Shown piece after piece: positions 8,572 to 17,097 of a stretch of 64,000 bases of DNA (positions are counted from its first letter, which is position 1; each line of letters starts with the position of its first letter). Origin of the DNA: Pseudomonadota bacterium (GTDB taxonomy: Bacteria; Pseudomonadota; Gammaproteobacteria; Pseudomonadales; Moraxellaceae). The translations under genes were made by a program, and so were the position numbers. The notes beneath the pieces are model-generated. The model was given only the letters and a program-made list of their open reading frames with translations. It searched no databases and was not told the DNA's origin. The DNA is taken from assembly GCA_023393635.1 (NCBI GenBank), contig JAEWKT010000055.1, positions 1-64,000 of the forward strand. Reading direction: 5' to 3'.

Positions 8572-9432
8572 TTACAGTGTCACCACTTGACCTGCCAAAT
8601 GTGGCTTGTCAGTTTTGGTATCGCATAACTCAAAATGCGTAGTGGCATCTTTTAACATGGAGAACGTCACATCAGCAGGAATAAATACAGGCAATTTAAA
8701 TTGAACGGTGGCTTCATAAGCAGCTGGCAACTCACCCAATGCAGCCAGTGAGCGTGCTTTGGTCCACATACCATGCGCAATCGCACGCTTAAATCCAAAC
8801 GCTTTCGCCGTCATTTCATGAATATGAATCAAGTTCACATCACCAGAAATTAACGCATAACGACGACCAATATTTTCAGGAATATGCCACGCCTGCTTTT
8901 GTTTGAATTCTGGTTTACACACATCAGCAGGTCTACTGGTTTTAACCGCACTAGCCTCCACTTTTTGACGTGTTAAATAAGTCGTCACACCACTATAAAC
9001 TTCTTCACCGTTTACGCGGGCAGAAGTAATAAAATCAAACTCTAAGCCTTTATCGTGTGGACGCAATTCACCAAATTGACAAGACAAGCTTAATACTTCA
9101 TTTGCATTAATTTTGCGGGTTTGACGCACCACATTACGAATATGCACCATGCCGAGCAAAGCAAATGGAAATGGCTCTTCAGTCATCATGCTCATTTGTA
9201 GGCTTTGCGCCAGAACCGCCAAATACGTTGCTGGTACGGTGCCATCATTTTTATAAGTGCAAATATCGTTATAAGACTTCAAATGCTTTTGGTCAATACT
9301 TAAACGATCAACAATATATTCAGCTTGAGGTAGCGTTTTTTGTTTAACTTTTTTACCCTTAATTAAGCCTAAAATAACCTTGCCATATGCCTTATAAGGT
9401 TTTGGCAATGAATCAAAATGACGAACGCTCAT
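8572..9432 (-). CDS. MaoC-like (R)-specific enoyl-CoA hydratase
   Basis: Double-hotdog hydratase expected to add water to trans-2-enoyl-CoA (or ACP) to give (R)-3-hydroxyacyl thioester. The C-terminal hotdog carries the hydratase 2 signature YALISGDVNLIHIHEMTAKAFG followed by IAHGMW, with the catalytic Asp and His; the N-terminal hotdog lacks it. About 286 residues. I chose the second ATG (MSVRHFDS), which has a GAGGAAA ribosome site five bases upstream. Together with the FabG-like reductase upstream and the divergent thiolase it forms a three-gene fatty acyl cluster also known from Pseudomonas and Acinetobacter genomes. Confidence 0.92.
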   Translation of the reverse strand: MSVRHFDSLPKPYKAYGKVILGLIKGKKVKQKTLPQAEYIVDRLSIDQKHLKSYNDICTYKNDGTVPATYLAVLAQSLQMSMMTEEPFPFALLGMVHIRNVVRQTRKINANEVLSLSCQFGELRPHDKGLEFDFITSARVNGEEVYSGVTTYLTRQKVEASAVKTSRPADVCKPEFKQKQAWHIPENIGRRYALISGDVNLIHIHEMTAKAFGFKRAIAHGMWTKARSLAALGELPAAYEATVQFKLPVFIPADVTFSMLKDATTHFELCDTKTDKPHLAGQVVTL

Positions 9433-9484
9433 AGTGGTTTCCTCAAGCAATAATTACAAATTAATTAAAATATATAAAAGCAAA

Positions 9485-9505
9485 CGGGGCGCACAAAGCA
9501 CCCCG
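9485..9505 (-). terminator. Hairpin between fabG-like and MaoC genes
   Basis: GC-rich stem (GGGGYGC pairing with GCGCCCC on the leftward strand, one G-U pair) with a 5-nt loop, followed leftward by a T-rich stretch interrupted by a few other bases. It lies between two co-oriented genes and may attenuate or process the shared transcript. Confidence 0.7.
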
Positions 9506-9537
9506 CTTTTTAAGCTAAAAACCTTAAAATTAAACGG

Positions 9538-10929
9538 TTAGGCACCTAACAGGCTTTGTCCACATACGCGAATCACGTTGCCATTTAAACCTGTAGATGC
9601 AGGGCTTGCAAACCATGCAATCGCCTCTGCAACGTCCACTGGTTGGCCACCTTGCTGCATGGAGTTCATACGGCGGCCTGCTTCGCGAATACCAACAGGA
9701 ATAGCAGCAGTCATTTGAGTTTCAATAAAGCCTGGTGCTACTGCATTAATGGTAATGCCGTTCTTTAAAGTAGGTGCAGTAAACTTCACTAAACCAATCA
9801 CCCCTGCTTTAGACGCAGCATAGTTGGTTTGACCCATATTACCTGCGATCCCACTAATGGAAGAAACACAAATAATGCGGCCGTTTTCATTTAAGCCGTC
9901 ATTTTCCAATAAATAATCATTAATACGCTCTGCGGCAGACAGGTTAATGTTAATCACCATATCCCACAGGTTTTCTTTCATGTTGGCCAAAGTTTTATCA
10001 CGCGTGACGCCAGCATTGTGCACAATGGTATCCAGGCCATTTTTAGTCGCGGCAAAATCTTTAATTTTTTGGCCAGCATCAGCAGCAGTAATGTCCAGTG
10101 CCAATACACTCCCGCCTATTTCGCCAGCAACACGTTGCAGGTCAGCTTCTTGTGCAGGTACGTCAAGACAAATCACGTGCGCGCCATCACGTGCCAAAGT
10201 ACGCGCAATTGCTTCACCAATACCACGGCTTGCACCAGTAACCAGAGCCGTTTTACCGCTTAATGGTGCCGCCCAATCAACACTCACAGAAGATGCTTTA
10301 GTCACATGAACCACTTGGCCTGACACATAAGCTGATTTTGCAGACAGTAAGAAACGTAAGGTTGATTCAAGATTCTTTTCAGCCCCTTTACCAACATACA
10401 CCAACTGCGCTGCAGAACCTTTTTTAAACTCTTTACCTACTGATTTTACAAAGCCTTCTAGGGCACGTTGCGCAATGGCTGCTTTAACGCTACCTGCCGC
10501 TTCTGGCGCACGACCAACCACAATCACACGGCCAGATGGCAATAATTGACGCGCAACTGGATGGAAGAAATTATATAAATCAGCCAATTGTTCAGAATTA
10601 GCAATGCCCGATGCATCAAAAATAAAAGCCTTAAAACGTGATTCTTTATCGCCACTATTAAAAGCGCGTAGATTTAAACCAGATTTAGCGGCCACTTGTT
10701 GTAATTGTGCGTTATCGCCAGCATAAGTATCTGCATTGATATTTACCAATGCATCACTAATGGCTGCAGACAAAGTACTATCAGCCGCTGCGCCCAGCAA
10801 CACTGCACCGTTTACCAGTGGTTTATTCGCGTCATAGCGGTCAAGTTCTATAGGTGCTGGCAGACCTAAATTTTTAACCACCAATTTACCCAAGGCAGAG
10901 TTGGCAAAGGCCTGATAACGATCGCTCAT
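9538..10929 (-). CDS. fabG: High-molecular-weight 3-oxoacyl-(ACP/CoA) reductase, FabG4 type
   Basis: NAD(P)H-dependent short-chain dehydrogenase reducing 3-oxoacyl thioesters. The 463 residues are about twice a normal FabG: residues 1-215 form a degenerate flavodoxin/Rossmann-like domain without catalytic motifs, and residues 220-463 are a complete SDR with TGASRGIG (231-238), NAG (305-307), the active-site serine in VSSISG (near 356-357), Tyr370 and Lys374. This two-part layout is that of mycobacterial FabG4. Probable partner of the MaoC hydratase downstream, and divergent from the thiolase gene. Cytoplasmic. Whether it acts in synthesis or breakdown of fatty acids is not decidable here. Confidence 0.94.
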   Translation of the reverse strand: MSDRYQAFANSALGKLVVKNLGLPAPIELDRYDANKPLVNGAVLLGAAADSTLSAAISDALVNINADTYAGDNAQLQQVAAKSGLNLRAFNSGDKESRFKAFIFDASGIANSEQLADLYNFFHPVARQLLPSGRVIVVGRAPEAAGSVKAAIAQRALEGFVKSVGKEFKKGSAAQLVYVGKGAEKNLESTLRFLLSAKSAYVSGQVVHVTKASSVSVDWAAPLSGKTALVTGASRGIGEAIARTLARDGAHVICLDVPAQEADLQRVAGEIGGSVLALDITAADAGQKIKDFAATKNGLDTIVHNAGVTRDKTLANMKENLWDMVININLSAAERINDYLLENDGLNENGRIICVSSISGIAGNMGQTNYAASKAGVIGLVKFTAPTLKNGITINAVAPGFIETQMTAAIPVGIREAGRRMNSMQQGGQPVDVAEAIAWFASPASTGLNGNVIRVCGQSLLGA

Positions 10930-11264
10930 GTTTTATCTCTCACATCAATAAATGAATAGCCACCGTAAAAACAGCCAAAGCTATCATTAGACGGCCATTT
11001 AAAACGCTACAAATTATGGCATACCATGGTCAATTGCAATGCTTGACATATTGTTTTTTACCAATTAGATATAGCTAAAAACAAAACGCCACATAACATG
11101 GCGCACAGTACAGCACCGAAAAATACGCATTAACCTATGCTACCGAAGAATTGAAGCCAGATATTTGACTTTTAGGCAAAATCGTCTGGCTGCTCAGTCA
11201 ATACTTTATACATACTTTGTGTTAAGGTAAGCGCTTCAAATTTTACTATTTTTGGGAAAACTTT
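10930..11264. other. Divergent intergenic region between fabG-like and thiolase genes
   Basis: Holds the promoters of both directions. I see one sigma70-like candidate rightward (listed separately) and no convincing operator or RNA element. The region is AT-rich just before the thiolase start. Confidence 0.5.
11043..11071 (+). promoter_or_regulatory. Candidate sigma70 promoter for the thiolase gene
   Basis: A perfect -35 box TTGACA followed after 17 bp by TAGATA, a weak -10. It would give a leader of about 190 nt before the thiolase start. Support is the -35 match and position only. Confidence 0.35.
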
Positions 11265-12773
11265 ATGAGTAAATCCTCAAAAGACCAACCCGAATTGAGC
11301 AACAGTGCAACACCAGCAGCAAAAACCAGCGCAACCAAACCAGCCAAAAAGCGTGCTGCCAGTTCTACCACTCGTTCCTCAACTAGCAGTAAAGCATCTA
11401 AAGCTGCGGCCCCTCGCAGTGGCAGTGCCTCTAAAAAAACTGCCGCGTCTTCCACTTCATCTACTCCAAAACAGGACTCATCCATGAGCAAACAAGCTGC
11501 ATCTGTTCGTCGCGTTGCCATTATCGGCGGCAACCGTATTCCTTTTGCCCGTTCAAATGGACCCTACTTCACTGCCTCGAATACCGACATGTTCACTGCT
11601 GCTTTAAATGGCCTGGTTGAGCGTTTTAACTTACAAGGCCAGCGTTTGGGCGAAGTGGTAGCGGGTGCTGTACTCAAGCATAGCCGTGATTTTAACATGA
11701 CGCGTGAGTGTGTATTAAATACAGCTTTAGCACCAGAAACACCAGCATACGATATTCAGCAAGCCTGTGGTACTGGCTTACAAGCAGCTTTTTTAGTTGC
11801 CAATAAAATTGCCCTGGGCCAAATTGACGTGGGTGTTGCTGGTGGTGTAGACACAACTTCTGATGCGCCCATTGCATTTGGTGATGGTTTACGTAAAGTA
11901 TTTTTAGAATTAAACATTGCTAAAACTGCCAAAGACCGTTTTAAGGCCTTAAGCAAAATTAATGTAAAAGATTTATTAGATGCGCCTAAAAATGGTGAAC
12001 CACGCACTGGCTTATCCATGGGTGACCATCAGGCAATTACTGCTTTAGAGTGGAACATTGCACGTGAAGACCAGGACGCTTTAGCAGCCTCTAGCCACCA
12101 AAAAATGGCAGCAGCTTATGAGCGTGGTTTCTTTGACGATTTAATTACCCCATTTATGGGCTTAACTCGCGACAACAACCTGCGTCCAGACAGCTCAGTT
12201 GAAAAACTGGCCAAGTTAAAGCCAGTGTTTGGTAAAGGCGAAAACGCCACCATGACTGCTGGTAACTCTACCCCATTAACTGATGGTGCATCTTGCGTGT
12301 TACTTGCCTCTGAAGAGTGGGCAAAAGCAAATGGTCATGAAGTATTGGCTTACTTAAGCTTTAGTGAAACAGCTGCGGTTGATTTTGTGGGCAAAAAAGA
12401 AGGCCTGCTGATGGCCCCTGCTTATGCAGTTCCACGTATGCTGGAACGCGCAGGTCTTACCCTGCAAGATTTTGACTTCTATGAAATTCATGAAGCCTTT
12501 GCATCGCAAGTGTTGTCTACCTTAAAAGCCTGGGAAGATCCAGCTTTCTGCAAAGAGCGTTTAGGTTTGGATAAACCACTCGGTGCTATCGACCGTAGCA
12601 AACTAAACGTAAATGGTTCATCACTTGCGGCTGGCCATCCATTTGCAGCAACTGGCGGACGCATTATTGCCACTGCTGCCAAACTACTGAATGAAAAAGG
12701 TTCAGGCCGTGCGCTGATTTCAATTTGTGCAGCGGGTGGTCAAGGTGTTGTAGCGATTGTTGAAAAGCCATAA
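11265..12773 (+). CDS. fadI: Acetyl-CoA acyltransferase (thiolase, FadI-like) with basic N-terminal tail
   Basis: Thiolase that cleaves or condenses 3-oxoacyl-CoA. Catalytic residues are visible: Cys168 in QQACGTG, His409 in EIHEAFA, His458 in GHPFAATGG and Cys488 in CAAGGQG. The first 73 residues are not part of the fold: a Ser/Ala/Thr/Lys-rich low-complexity tail. An in-frame ATG at 11484 (MSKQAASVRR), preceded by AGGA at suitable spacing, would start a normal-length enzyme; the first ATG has only a weak ribosome site, yet the tail frame stays open for 73 codons. Divergent from fabG-like/MaoC genes with which it probably shares a pathway. The gene symbol is by resemblance; PA4785-type thiolase is an equally good label. 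Confidence 0.9.
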   Translation: MSKSSKDQPELSNSATPAAKTSATKPAKKRAASSTTRSSTSSKASKAAAPRSGSASKKTAASSTSSTPKQDSSMSKQAASVRRVAIIGGNRIPFARSNGPYFTASNTDMFTAALNGLVERFNLQGQRLGEVVAGAVLKHSRDFNMTRECVLNTALAPETPAYDIQQACGTGLQAAFLVANKIALGQIDVGVAGGVDTTSDAPIAFGDGLRKVFLELNIAKTAKDRFKALSKINVKDLLDAPKNGEPRTGLSMGDHQAITALEWNIAREDQDALAASSHQKMAAAYERGFFDDLITPFMGLTRDNNLRPDSSVEKLAKLKPVFGKGENATMTAGNSTPLTDGASCVLLASEEWAKANGHEVLAYLSFSETAAVDFVGKKEGLLMAPAYAVPRMLERAGLTLQDFDFYEIHEAFASQVLSTLKAWEDPAFCKERLGLDKPLGAIDRSKLNVNGSSLAAGHPFAATGGRIIATAAKLLNEKGSGRALISICAAGGQGVVAIVEKP

Positions 12774-12801
12774 GCGGTTGTAAAAGCTGCTGATTGCTAA
12801 T

Positions 12802-12838
12802 AAAAGCCCTGCTACTTTTTAAGTGGTGGGGCTTTTTT
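12802..12838 (+). terminator. Rho-independent terminator after the thiolase gene
   Basis: Stem built on AAAAGCCC/GGGGCTTTT with an inner TACTT/AAGTG pairing, followed by a run of T. Confidence 0.85.
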
Positions 12839-12889
12839 ATGGCCAATCTTATTTTCTTTAGCAATTATCACTTTACACGACGGCTGCTT

Positions 12890-13138
12890 TTAATAACCTG
12901 CCCAACTGCTAAAGCGTGCTGCGGGTACTGCTAAACCCACCACAAACCAGATCGTGGTAATAATCCAGGCCAGCAAAGCATAGGCACGGATTTGCTCTGC
13001 GTTCCAATCGGCTGCAAACCACTCCAGAAAAAACCAGGCTTTCCATCCTTCTAGCCACTGGGCACCGCCCCATGATAAAACCCATTTCCAAAACAAACTA
13101 TTGGCAATATATATCATTACCCAAATGGAAACACTCAT
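12890..13138 (-). CDS. Small Trp-rich membrane protein, unknown function
   Basis: 82 residues with 12 tryptophans. Two hydrophobic segments are visible: residues 3-22 (WVMIYIANSLFWKWVLSW) and 55-74 (LLAWIITTIWFVVGLAV), joined by an amphipathic Trp-rich stretch. An AAAGGA ribosome site precedes the ATG by seven bases, which supports it as a real gene although it is short. It stands between a rightward terminator and the DAHP synthase terminator, so it is probably monocistronic. I do not recognise a family. Confidence 0.72.
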   Translation of the reverse strand: MSVSIWVMIYIANSLFWKWVLSWGGAQWLEGWKAWFFLEWFAADWNAEQIRAYALLAWIITTIWFVVGLAVPAARFSSWAGY

Positions 13139-13207
13139 TATGACTTCCTTTAATGCAGGCCATTTTTATCATCAAACTCAAAAATTTATAATTAATTAAA
13201 AATTCCT

Positions 13208-13249
13208 ATAAAAAAAGCCCACCAACAGTTTTGCTGTAGCAGGCTTTTT
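13208..13249 (-). terminator. Rho-independent terminator after DAHP synthase gene
   Basis: Leftward reading gives AAAAAGCC ... GGCTTTTTTT with an inner ACAGC/GCTGT pairing, then a T run. Closes the DAHP synthase transcript. Confidence 0.85.
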
Positions 13250-13265
13250 GTATTGCTTTAAAGAA

Positions 13266-14420
13266 TTAACCGCGCTTTGGCAGTACATCCTTTAAGGCTT
13301 CATGCATTTTTAGCAAGGTATCTTCAGTAGTCTGCCAATCAATACAGCCATCCGTCACCGACTTACCATATTCAAGCTGACTTAAATCGCTAGGAATATC
13401 CTGACGGCCACCCTTGATATGACTTTCAACCATCAAGCCAACAATCGACTGATTTCCATCAACAATTTGCTGAGTAATATTTTCTAGCACCAACGGTTGT
13501 AAAAACGGGTCTTTGTTACTATTGGCATGGCTTGCGTCAATCATGATCTTGGCACTGACTTTTGCCTTGGATAATGCCGCTTCAGTTTGCGCTACGGCTG
13601 AAGCATCATAATTGGGTTTGCCATTACCTCCACGCAACACCACATGACCATAAGGGTTGCCTTTGGTACGAATAACAGCCACTTGACCATTTTCATTCAA
13701 ACCCAAAAAGCTATGCCCTGACTGCACCGCTTGCATGGCATTGATAGCAACAGTTAAGCCGCCATCGGTGCCATTTTTAAAGCCAACAGGAGACGACAAA
13801 CCAGACGACATTTCACGGTGAGTCTGGCTTTCGGTGGTACGCGCACCAATTGCAGACCAGCTAATTAAATCCTGCAAATATTGCGGTGAGTTTGGATCCA
13901 GTGCTTCTGTGGCGCAAGGCAAGCCTTTTTCATTTAGCTCCAAAAGCAACTTACGACCCAAATGCAAACCTTTTTCAATATTAAAAGAATCATTCATATC
14001 AGGGTCGTTAATAAGCCCTTTCCAGCCCACCGTCGTGCGTGGTTTTTCAAAATAAACCCGCATCACAATATATAAGGTATCTTTTACTTTATCACTTAAT
14101 GCTTTTAAGCGATCAGCATAGTCATGCGCTGCCGCAGGATCATGAATGGAGCAAGGGCCTATTACCACAAATAGGCGATTGTCCTTACCATCCAAAATAT
14201 TGCGGATGGTATTACGGCCACTCAACACCATTGTCCGCGCTTTATCACTCAAAGGCAGTTCAGCCTTTAGTTGCGCAGGGGTAATTAAGGGCTGAATTGT
14301 TGAAATATTAATATCTTCGACCAGATCATTGTTAATCAAGTTATCACCAACCACTTTAGCACCAATCAAGTTATTTTCAGCTGTCGTGTTCGCAGCTGGA
14401 ATTGCTACACTGTTATCCAT
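13266..14420 (-). CDS. aroG: 3-deoxy-7-phosphoheptulonate (DAHP) synthase, class I
   Basis: Condenses phosphoenolpyruvate and erythrose 4-phosphate, the entry step of the shikimate pathway. Class I signatures are GPCSIHD, RVYFEKPRTTVGWKG, DASHANSNKD and VESHIKGGRQ. I start at the ATG (MDNSVAIPA); the open frame extends ten codons upstream to a TTG without a ribosome site. Even so the protein has about 40 residues more at its N-terminus than the E. coli isozymes, and the N-terminal region of these enzymes sets feedback inhibition. Which aromatic amino acid inhibits it cannot be told by eye, so aroG/aroF/aroH remains open. No trp- or tyr-type leader peptide was seen. Confidence 0.94.
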   Translation of the reverse strand: MDNSVAIPAANTTAENNLIGAKVVGDNLINNDLVEDINISTIQPLITPAQLKAELPLSDKARTMVLSGRNTIRNILDGKDNRLFVVIGPCSIHDPAAAHDYADRLKALSDKVKDTLYIVMRVYFEKPRTTVGWKGLINDPDMNDSFNIEKGLHLGRKLLLELNEKGLPCATEALDPNSPQYLQDLISWSAIGARTTESQTHREMSSGLSSPVGFKNGTDGGLTVAINAMQAVQSGHSFLGLNENGQVAVIRTKGNPYGHVVLRGGNGKPNYDASAVAQTEAALSKAKVSAKIMIDASHANSNKDPFLQPLVLENITQQIVDGNQSIVGLMVESHIKGGRQDIPSDLSQLEYGKSVTDGCIDWQTTEDTLLKMHEALKDVLPKRG

Positions 14421-14585
14421 TGCGTTTACAACATGCTCGCTATTAAACAAAAATTAAGTATAGCGCTAGAATGAAGTTAATAGCCAATAACTGCAAGAAA
14501 ATCTTTCAAAATTTCAATAGTCTTATGCTTTTATATTGGCTAATTAATGGTAAAAACGGCTCAGTATGCCTATGCAGCTTTTTTC

Positions 14586-15326
14586 TTAAAAATAAAATGC
14601 CAGACCACCACCATAACGCCAACTATTGGTTAACAGGTTCTGGTCGTGGTCATGATAATAGCCAACATCAATAAATGGCCGAATTTTCTTATTAATTTCA
14701 TAATGGGTTTTGACACCTATGCTGAACTCATCTACCCCTGCTTTAGCTGCTTTATTTGATCCCTCATGCAACGCAATATCCATTTCCATGTAAGGCTGCA
14801 TAATCAGCTTTTGGGTCAATAATAATTCCCGTTCCAGCTCTAGGGTCATGCTCCATAAGTTGTTCTTTCCAAAATATAAGTATGCTTTCGTTTCAATAAA
14901 ATAAGGAGCCAGACCCATTAAACCGATGGCAGCAAAATTTTCCTGCTTGCTGGGCTGATCCTTGGTGAAATGATGATAGCCTGCCTGCAAATCCCAAAAC
15001 TCGGCAATATAACGGCTATAAAGAATAGACGCCTCATATTGCTCCATGGCACTTTCAAATTTGGTTAATTCTGCATCAATAAATAGGCGGTTTTCATCAT
15101 TACCAACCGAACTTTCTACGCTGGACACTAAAAGCCCATTACCTTGTCGATCAACTGTCCATGCACTTTCCAGACTACTGGCCTGATAAATCTGCCCGCC
15201 ATGTTCCATTAAATGCTGCTGATAGCTGGCTGAATGAGCTTCACGATGCAAAGAAGTGCTATGCGCCATGCTCAAACTCAGACCAGACAATATAACTACT
15301 GCAATTAACTGTTTAGTGATGCGCAT
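14586..15326 (-). CDS. copB: Copper resistance outer-membrane protein CopB
   Basis: Outer-membrane partner of CopA in copper resistance. A signal peptide (1-21, ending SMA) precedes a short His-containing segment and then the CopB beta-barrel region: DAELTKFESAMEQYEASILYSRYIAEFWDLQAG, ETKAYLYFG and a terminal aromatic residue (AFYF), as expected for outer-membrane insertion. At 246 residues it lacks the long Met-rich N-terminal repeat of the plasmid-borne Pseudomonas CopB. Its start lies 14 bp inside copA, so translation is coupled. Confidence 0.92.
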   Translation of the reverse strand: MRITKQLIAVVILSGLSLSMAHSTSLHREAHSASYQQHLMEHGGQIYQASSLESAWTVDRQGNGLLVSSVESSVGNDENRLFIDAELTKFESAMEQYEASILYSRYIAEFWDLQAGYHHFTKDQPSKQENFAAIGLMGLAPYFIETKAYLYFGKNNLWSMTLELERELLLTQKLIMQPYMEMDIALHEGSNKAAKAGVDEFSIGVKTHYEINKKIRPFIDVGYYHDHDQNLLTNSWRYGGGLAFYF

Positions 15327-17055
15327 GCGCTGGTCCTACTCCCTGCCCAAGAGATGATGGCTGAGCTAAATCAGTAGCACTATCTACCTGTGCCACAATT
15401 AACTTATTCATCATGCCTGCACTCATGTGATAAAGCAGATGACAATGAATTGCCCACTCCCCTAACTCGTCGGCAGTTAACAAAGCAGTTACTGTTTTTG
15501 CAGGCGGAACTACCACAGTATGTTTGTTAGGCATATTGACAGGGTCTTGCCCATTTTCAAGCTGCACAAACATGCCATGTAAATGCATGGGGTGCGCCAT
15601 CATACTATCATTAATAAATTTGAGCCTGATGCGCTCACCATATTTAACCTGCAAAGGTTCAGCTTCATTAAACTTCTTGCCATTAATCGTCCAGATATAA
15701 CGCTCCATGTTACCACCCAGACGAATTTCAACCTCCTGTACAGGGGGTCGGGTATCGGGTTGTGGCGTAAGTGACTGTAAATCGCTGTACTGCAAAGCCT
15801 TGTGTCCTGCTGGGGTTGAGGCATTTTCCCAGCCAGATGCGACCTGTTCAGTGTCATGCGTTGCTGTACTTACTGTGTGATCATGCTGCGTGGCAGAAGC
15901 GGCCTCTGTCTGATGATCCATCCCTACCATTGTATGCTGGTCATGATTCATGTCTGGCATTGAGTCCATGTCGTGATGCATGCCCATGTCCTCCATGCTA
16001 AGTAGTGATCGTGGCCTAGGCTTGGGCATCGTAATACGGCCTGGTGCTACTGAAGTCTGATTATGCAGGGTACCAATCGCAAAGCCAGTTCGATCAATTG
16101 ACTCTGCTTCAATCTGATAATTGGCCTGAGCAGGTTCTACAATCACATCATAGGTTTCTGCTGTACCAATACGAAACTCATCAATGGTGACTGGCTTTAC
16201 AGCCTGTCCGTCTGCACTGACCACTGTCATTTTTAAATGCGGAATCCGCACATCAAAAAAAGACATGGCGGAAGCATTAATAAAACGTAAGCGAATTTTT
16301 TCACTAGTGTTAAAGGTGCCTGTCCAATTTTGCTGGGGTGTTTTTCCATTGATTAAAAAAGTATAACCCGTGACATCTGACAGATCAGTTTTTAGCATCC
16401 GCATCTGATTCCACATTAAGCGATCCTGCCAGGTTGCTTTTAAACCTTGTTGTTGAATCTGCTTAAATACATCAAAAATGGTTTCTCTTTGATTCTGGTA
16501 GTAGTCGCCTGATTTTTTCAGGTTATTGAGAATCTGGTTACTTTTTGATTCATGAAAATCAGACAGCATCACCACATAATCTTTATCTGCTTTTTCATGG
16601 CTAGCAACTGGGGTTTTATTCTTTGGGTAAATAATAAAGGAACCATATAAGCCGTCCTGCTCCTGCCCCTTACTGTGGGCATGATACCAATAGGTGCCAT
16701 TTTGACGGATTTTAAAATGATACTTAAACGATTGCCCTGGCTTGATGCCATCAAACTGATTAAAGCCAGGCACGCCATCCATAATTGCTGGTAATAGCAG
16801 GCCATGCCAGTGAATAGAGCTGTCCTGATTTTTTAACTGGTTATGCACCACAATGACAGCCTCGTCACCTTCCTCAAACTCCAGCAAAGGAGCAGGAAAC
16901 TGACCATTGACCGTAATGCGCTGAACTGGCTTGCCAGTAACATTCACTGTTTGTTCAGCAATGACCAAATTATATTGCTTCACAGCCGCCATGACCCAGC
17001 TCGGCATCAACAGGCTTAGGCTAACCAGCAGTATTTGGCTTAATCTGGCGGGCAC
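15313..17055 (-). CDS. copA: Periplasmic multicopper oxidase CopA
   Basis: Oxidises Cu(I) and binds copper in the periplasm. Three cupredoxin domains hold the copper ligands: HWHG (82-85), WYHAHS (123-128), HPMHLHG (488-494) and HCHLLYHMSAGM (537-548) with the type 1 Cys and Met. A Met/His-rich segment (near 358-390; MGMHHDMDSMPDMNHDQH) is the likely copper store. It uses a GTG start behind an AGGAAG ribosome site. The signal peptide (cut after about residue 23) has no twin-arginine motif, whereas Pseudomonas CopA is a Tat substrate; the visible N-terminus looks Sec-type. Overlaps copB downstream. Confidence 0.94.
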   Translation of the reverse strand: MPARLSQILLVSLSLLMPSWVMAAVKQYNLVIAEQTVNVTGKPVQRITVNGQFPAPLLEFEEGDEAVIVVHNQLKNQDSSIHWHGLLLPAIMDGVPGFNQFDGIKPGQSFKYHFKIRQNGTYWYHAHSKGQEQDGLYGSFIIYPKNKTPVASHEKADKDYVVMLSDFHESKSNQILNNLKKSGDYYQNQRETIFDVFKQIQQQGLKATWQDRLMWNQMRMLKTDLSDVTGYTFLINGKTPQQNWTGTFNTSEKIRLRFINASAMSFFDVRIPHLKMTVVSADGQAVKPVTIDEFRIGTAETYDVIVEPAQANYQIEAESIDRTGFAIGTLHNQTSVAPGRITMPKPRPRSLLSMEDMGMHHDMDSMPDMNHDQHTMVGMDHQTEAASATQHDHTVSTATHDTEQVASGWENASTPAGHKALQYSDLQSLTPQPDTRPPVQEVEIRLGGNMERYIWTINGKKFNEAEPLQVKYGERIRLKFINDSMMAHPMHLHGMFVQLENGQDPVNMPNKHTVVVPPAKTVTALLTADELGEWAIHCHLLYHMSAGMMNKLIVAQVDSATDLAQPSSLGQGVGPAHAHH

Positions 17056-17097
17056 TTATACTTCCTTTTATCAATCGCACTTTAAATAACGTGAAAC

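Noticed and set aside
11246..11533. Open frame on the minus strand opposite the thiolase tail
   Set aside because: Shadow caused by biased codon use of the Ser/Ala/Lys tail; no start signals.
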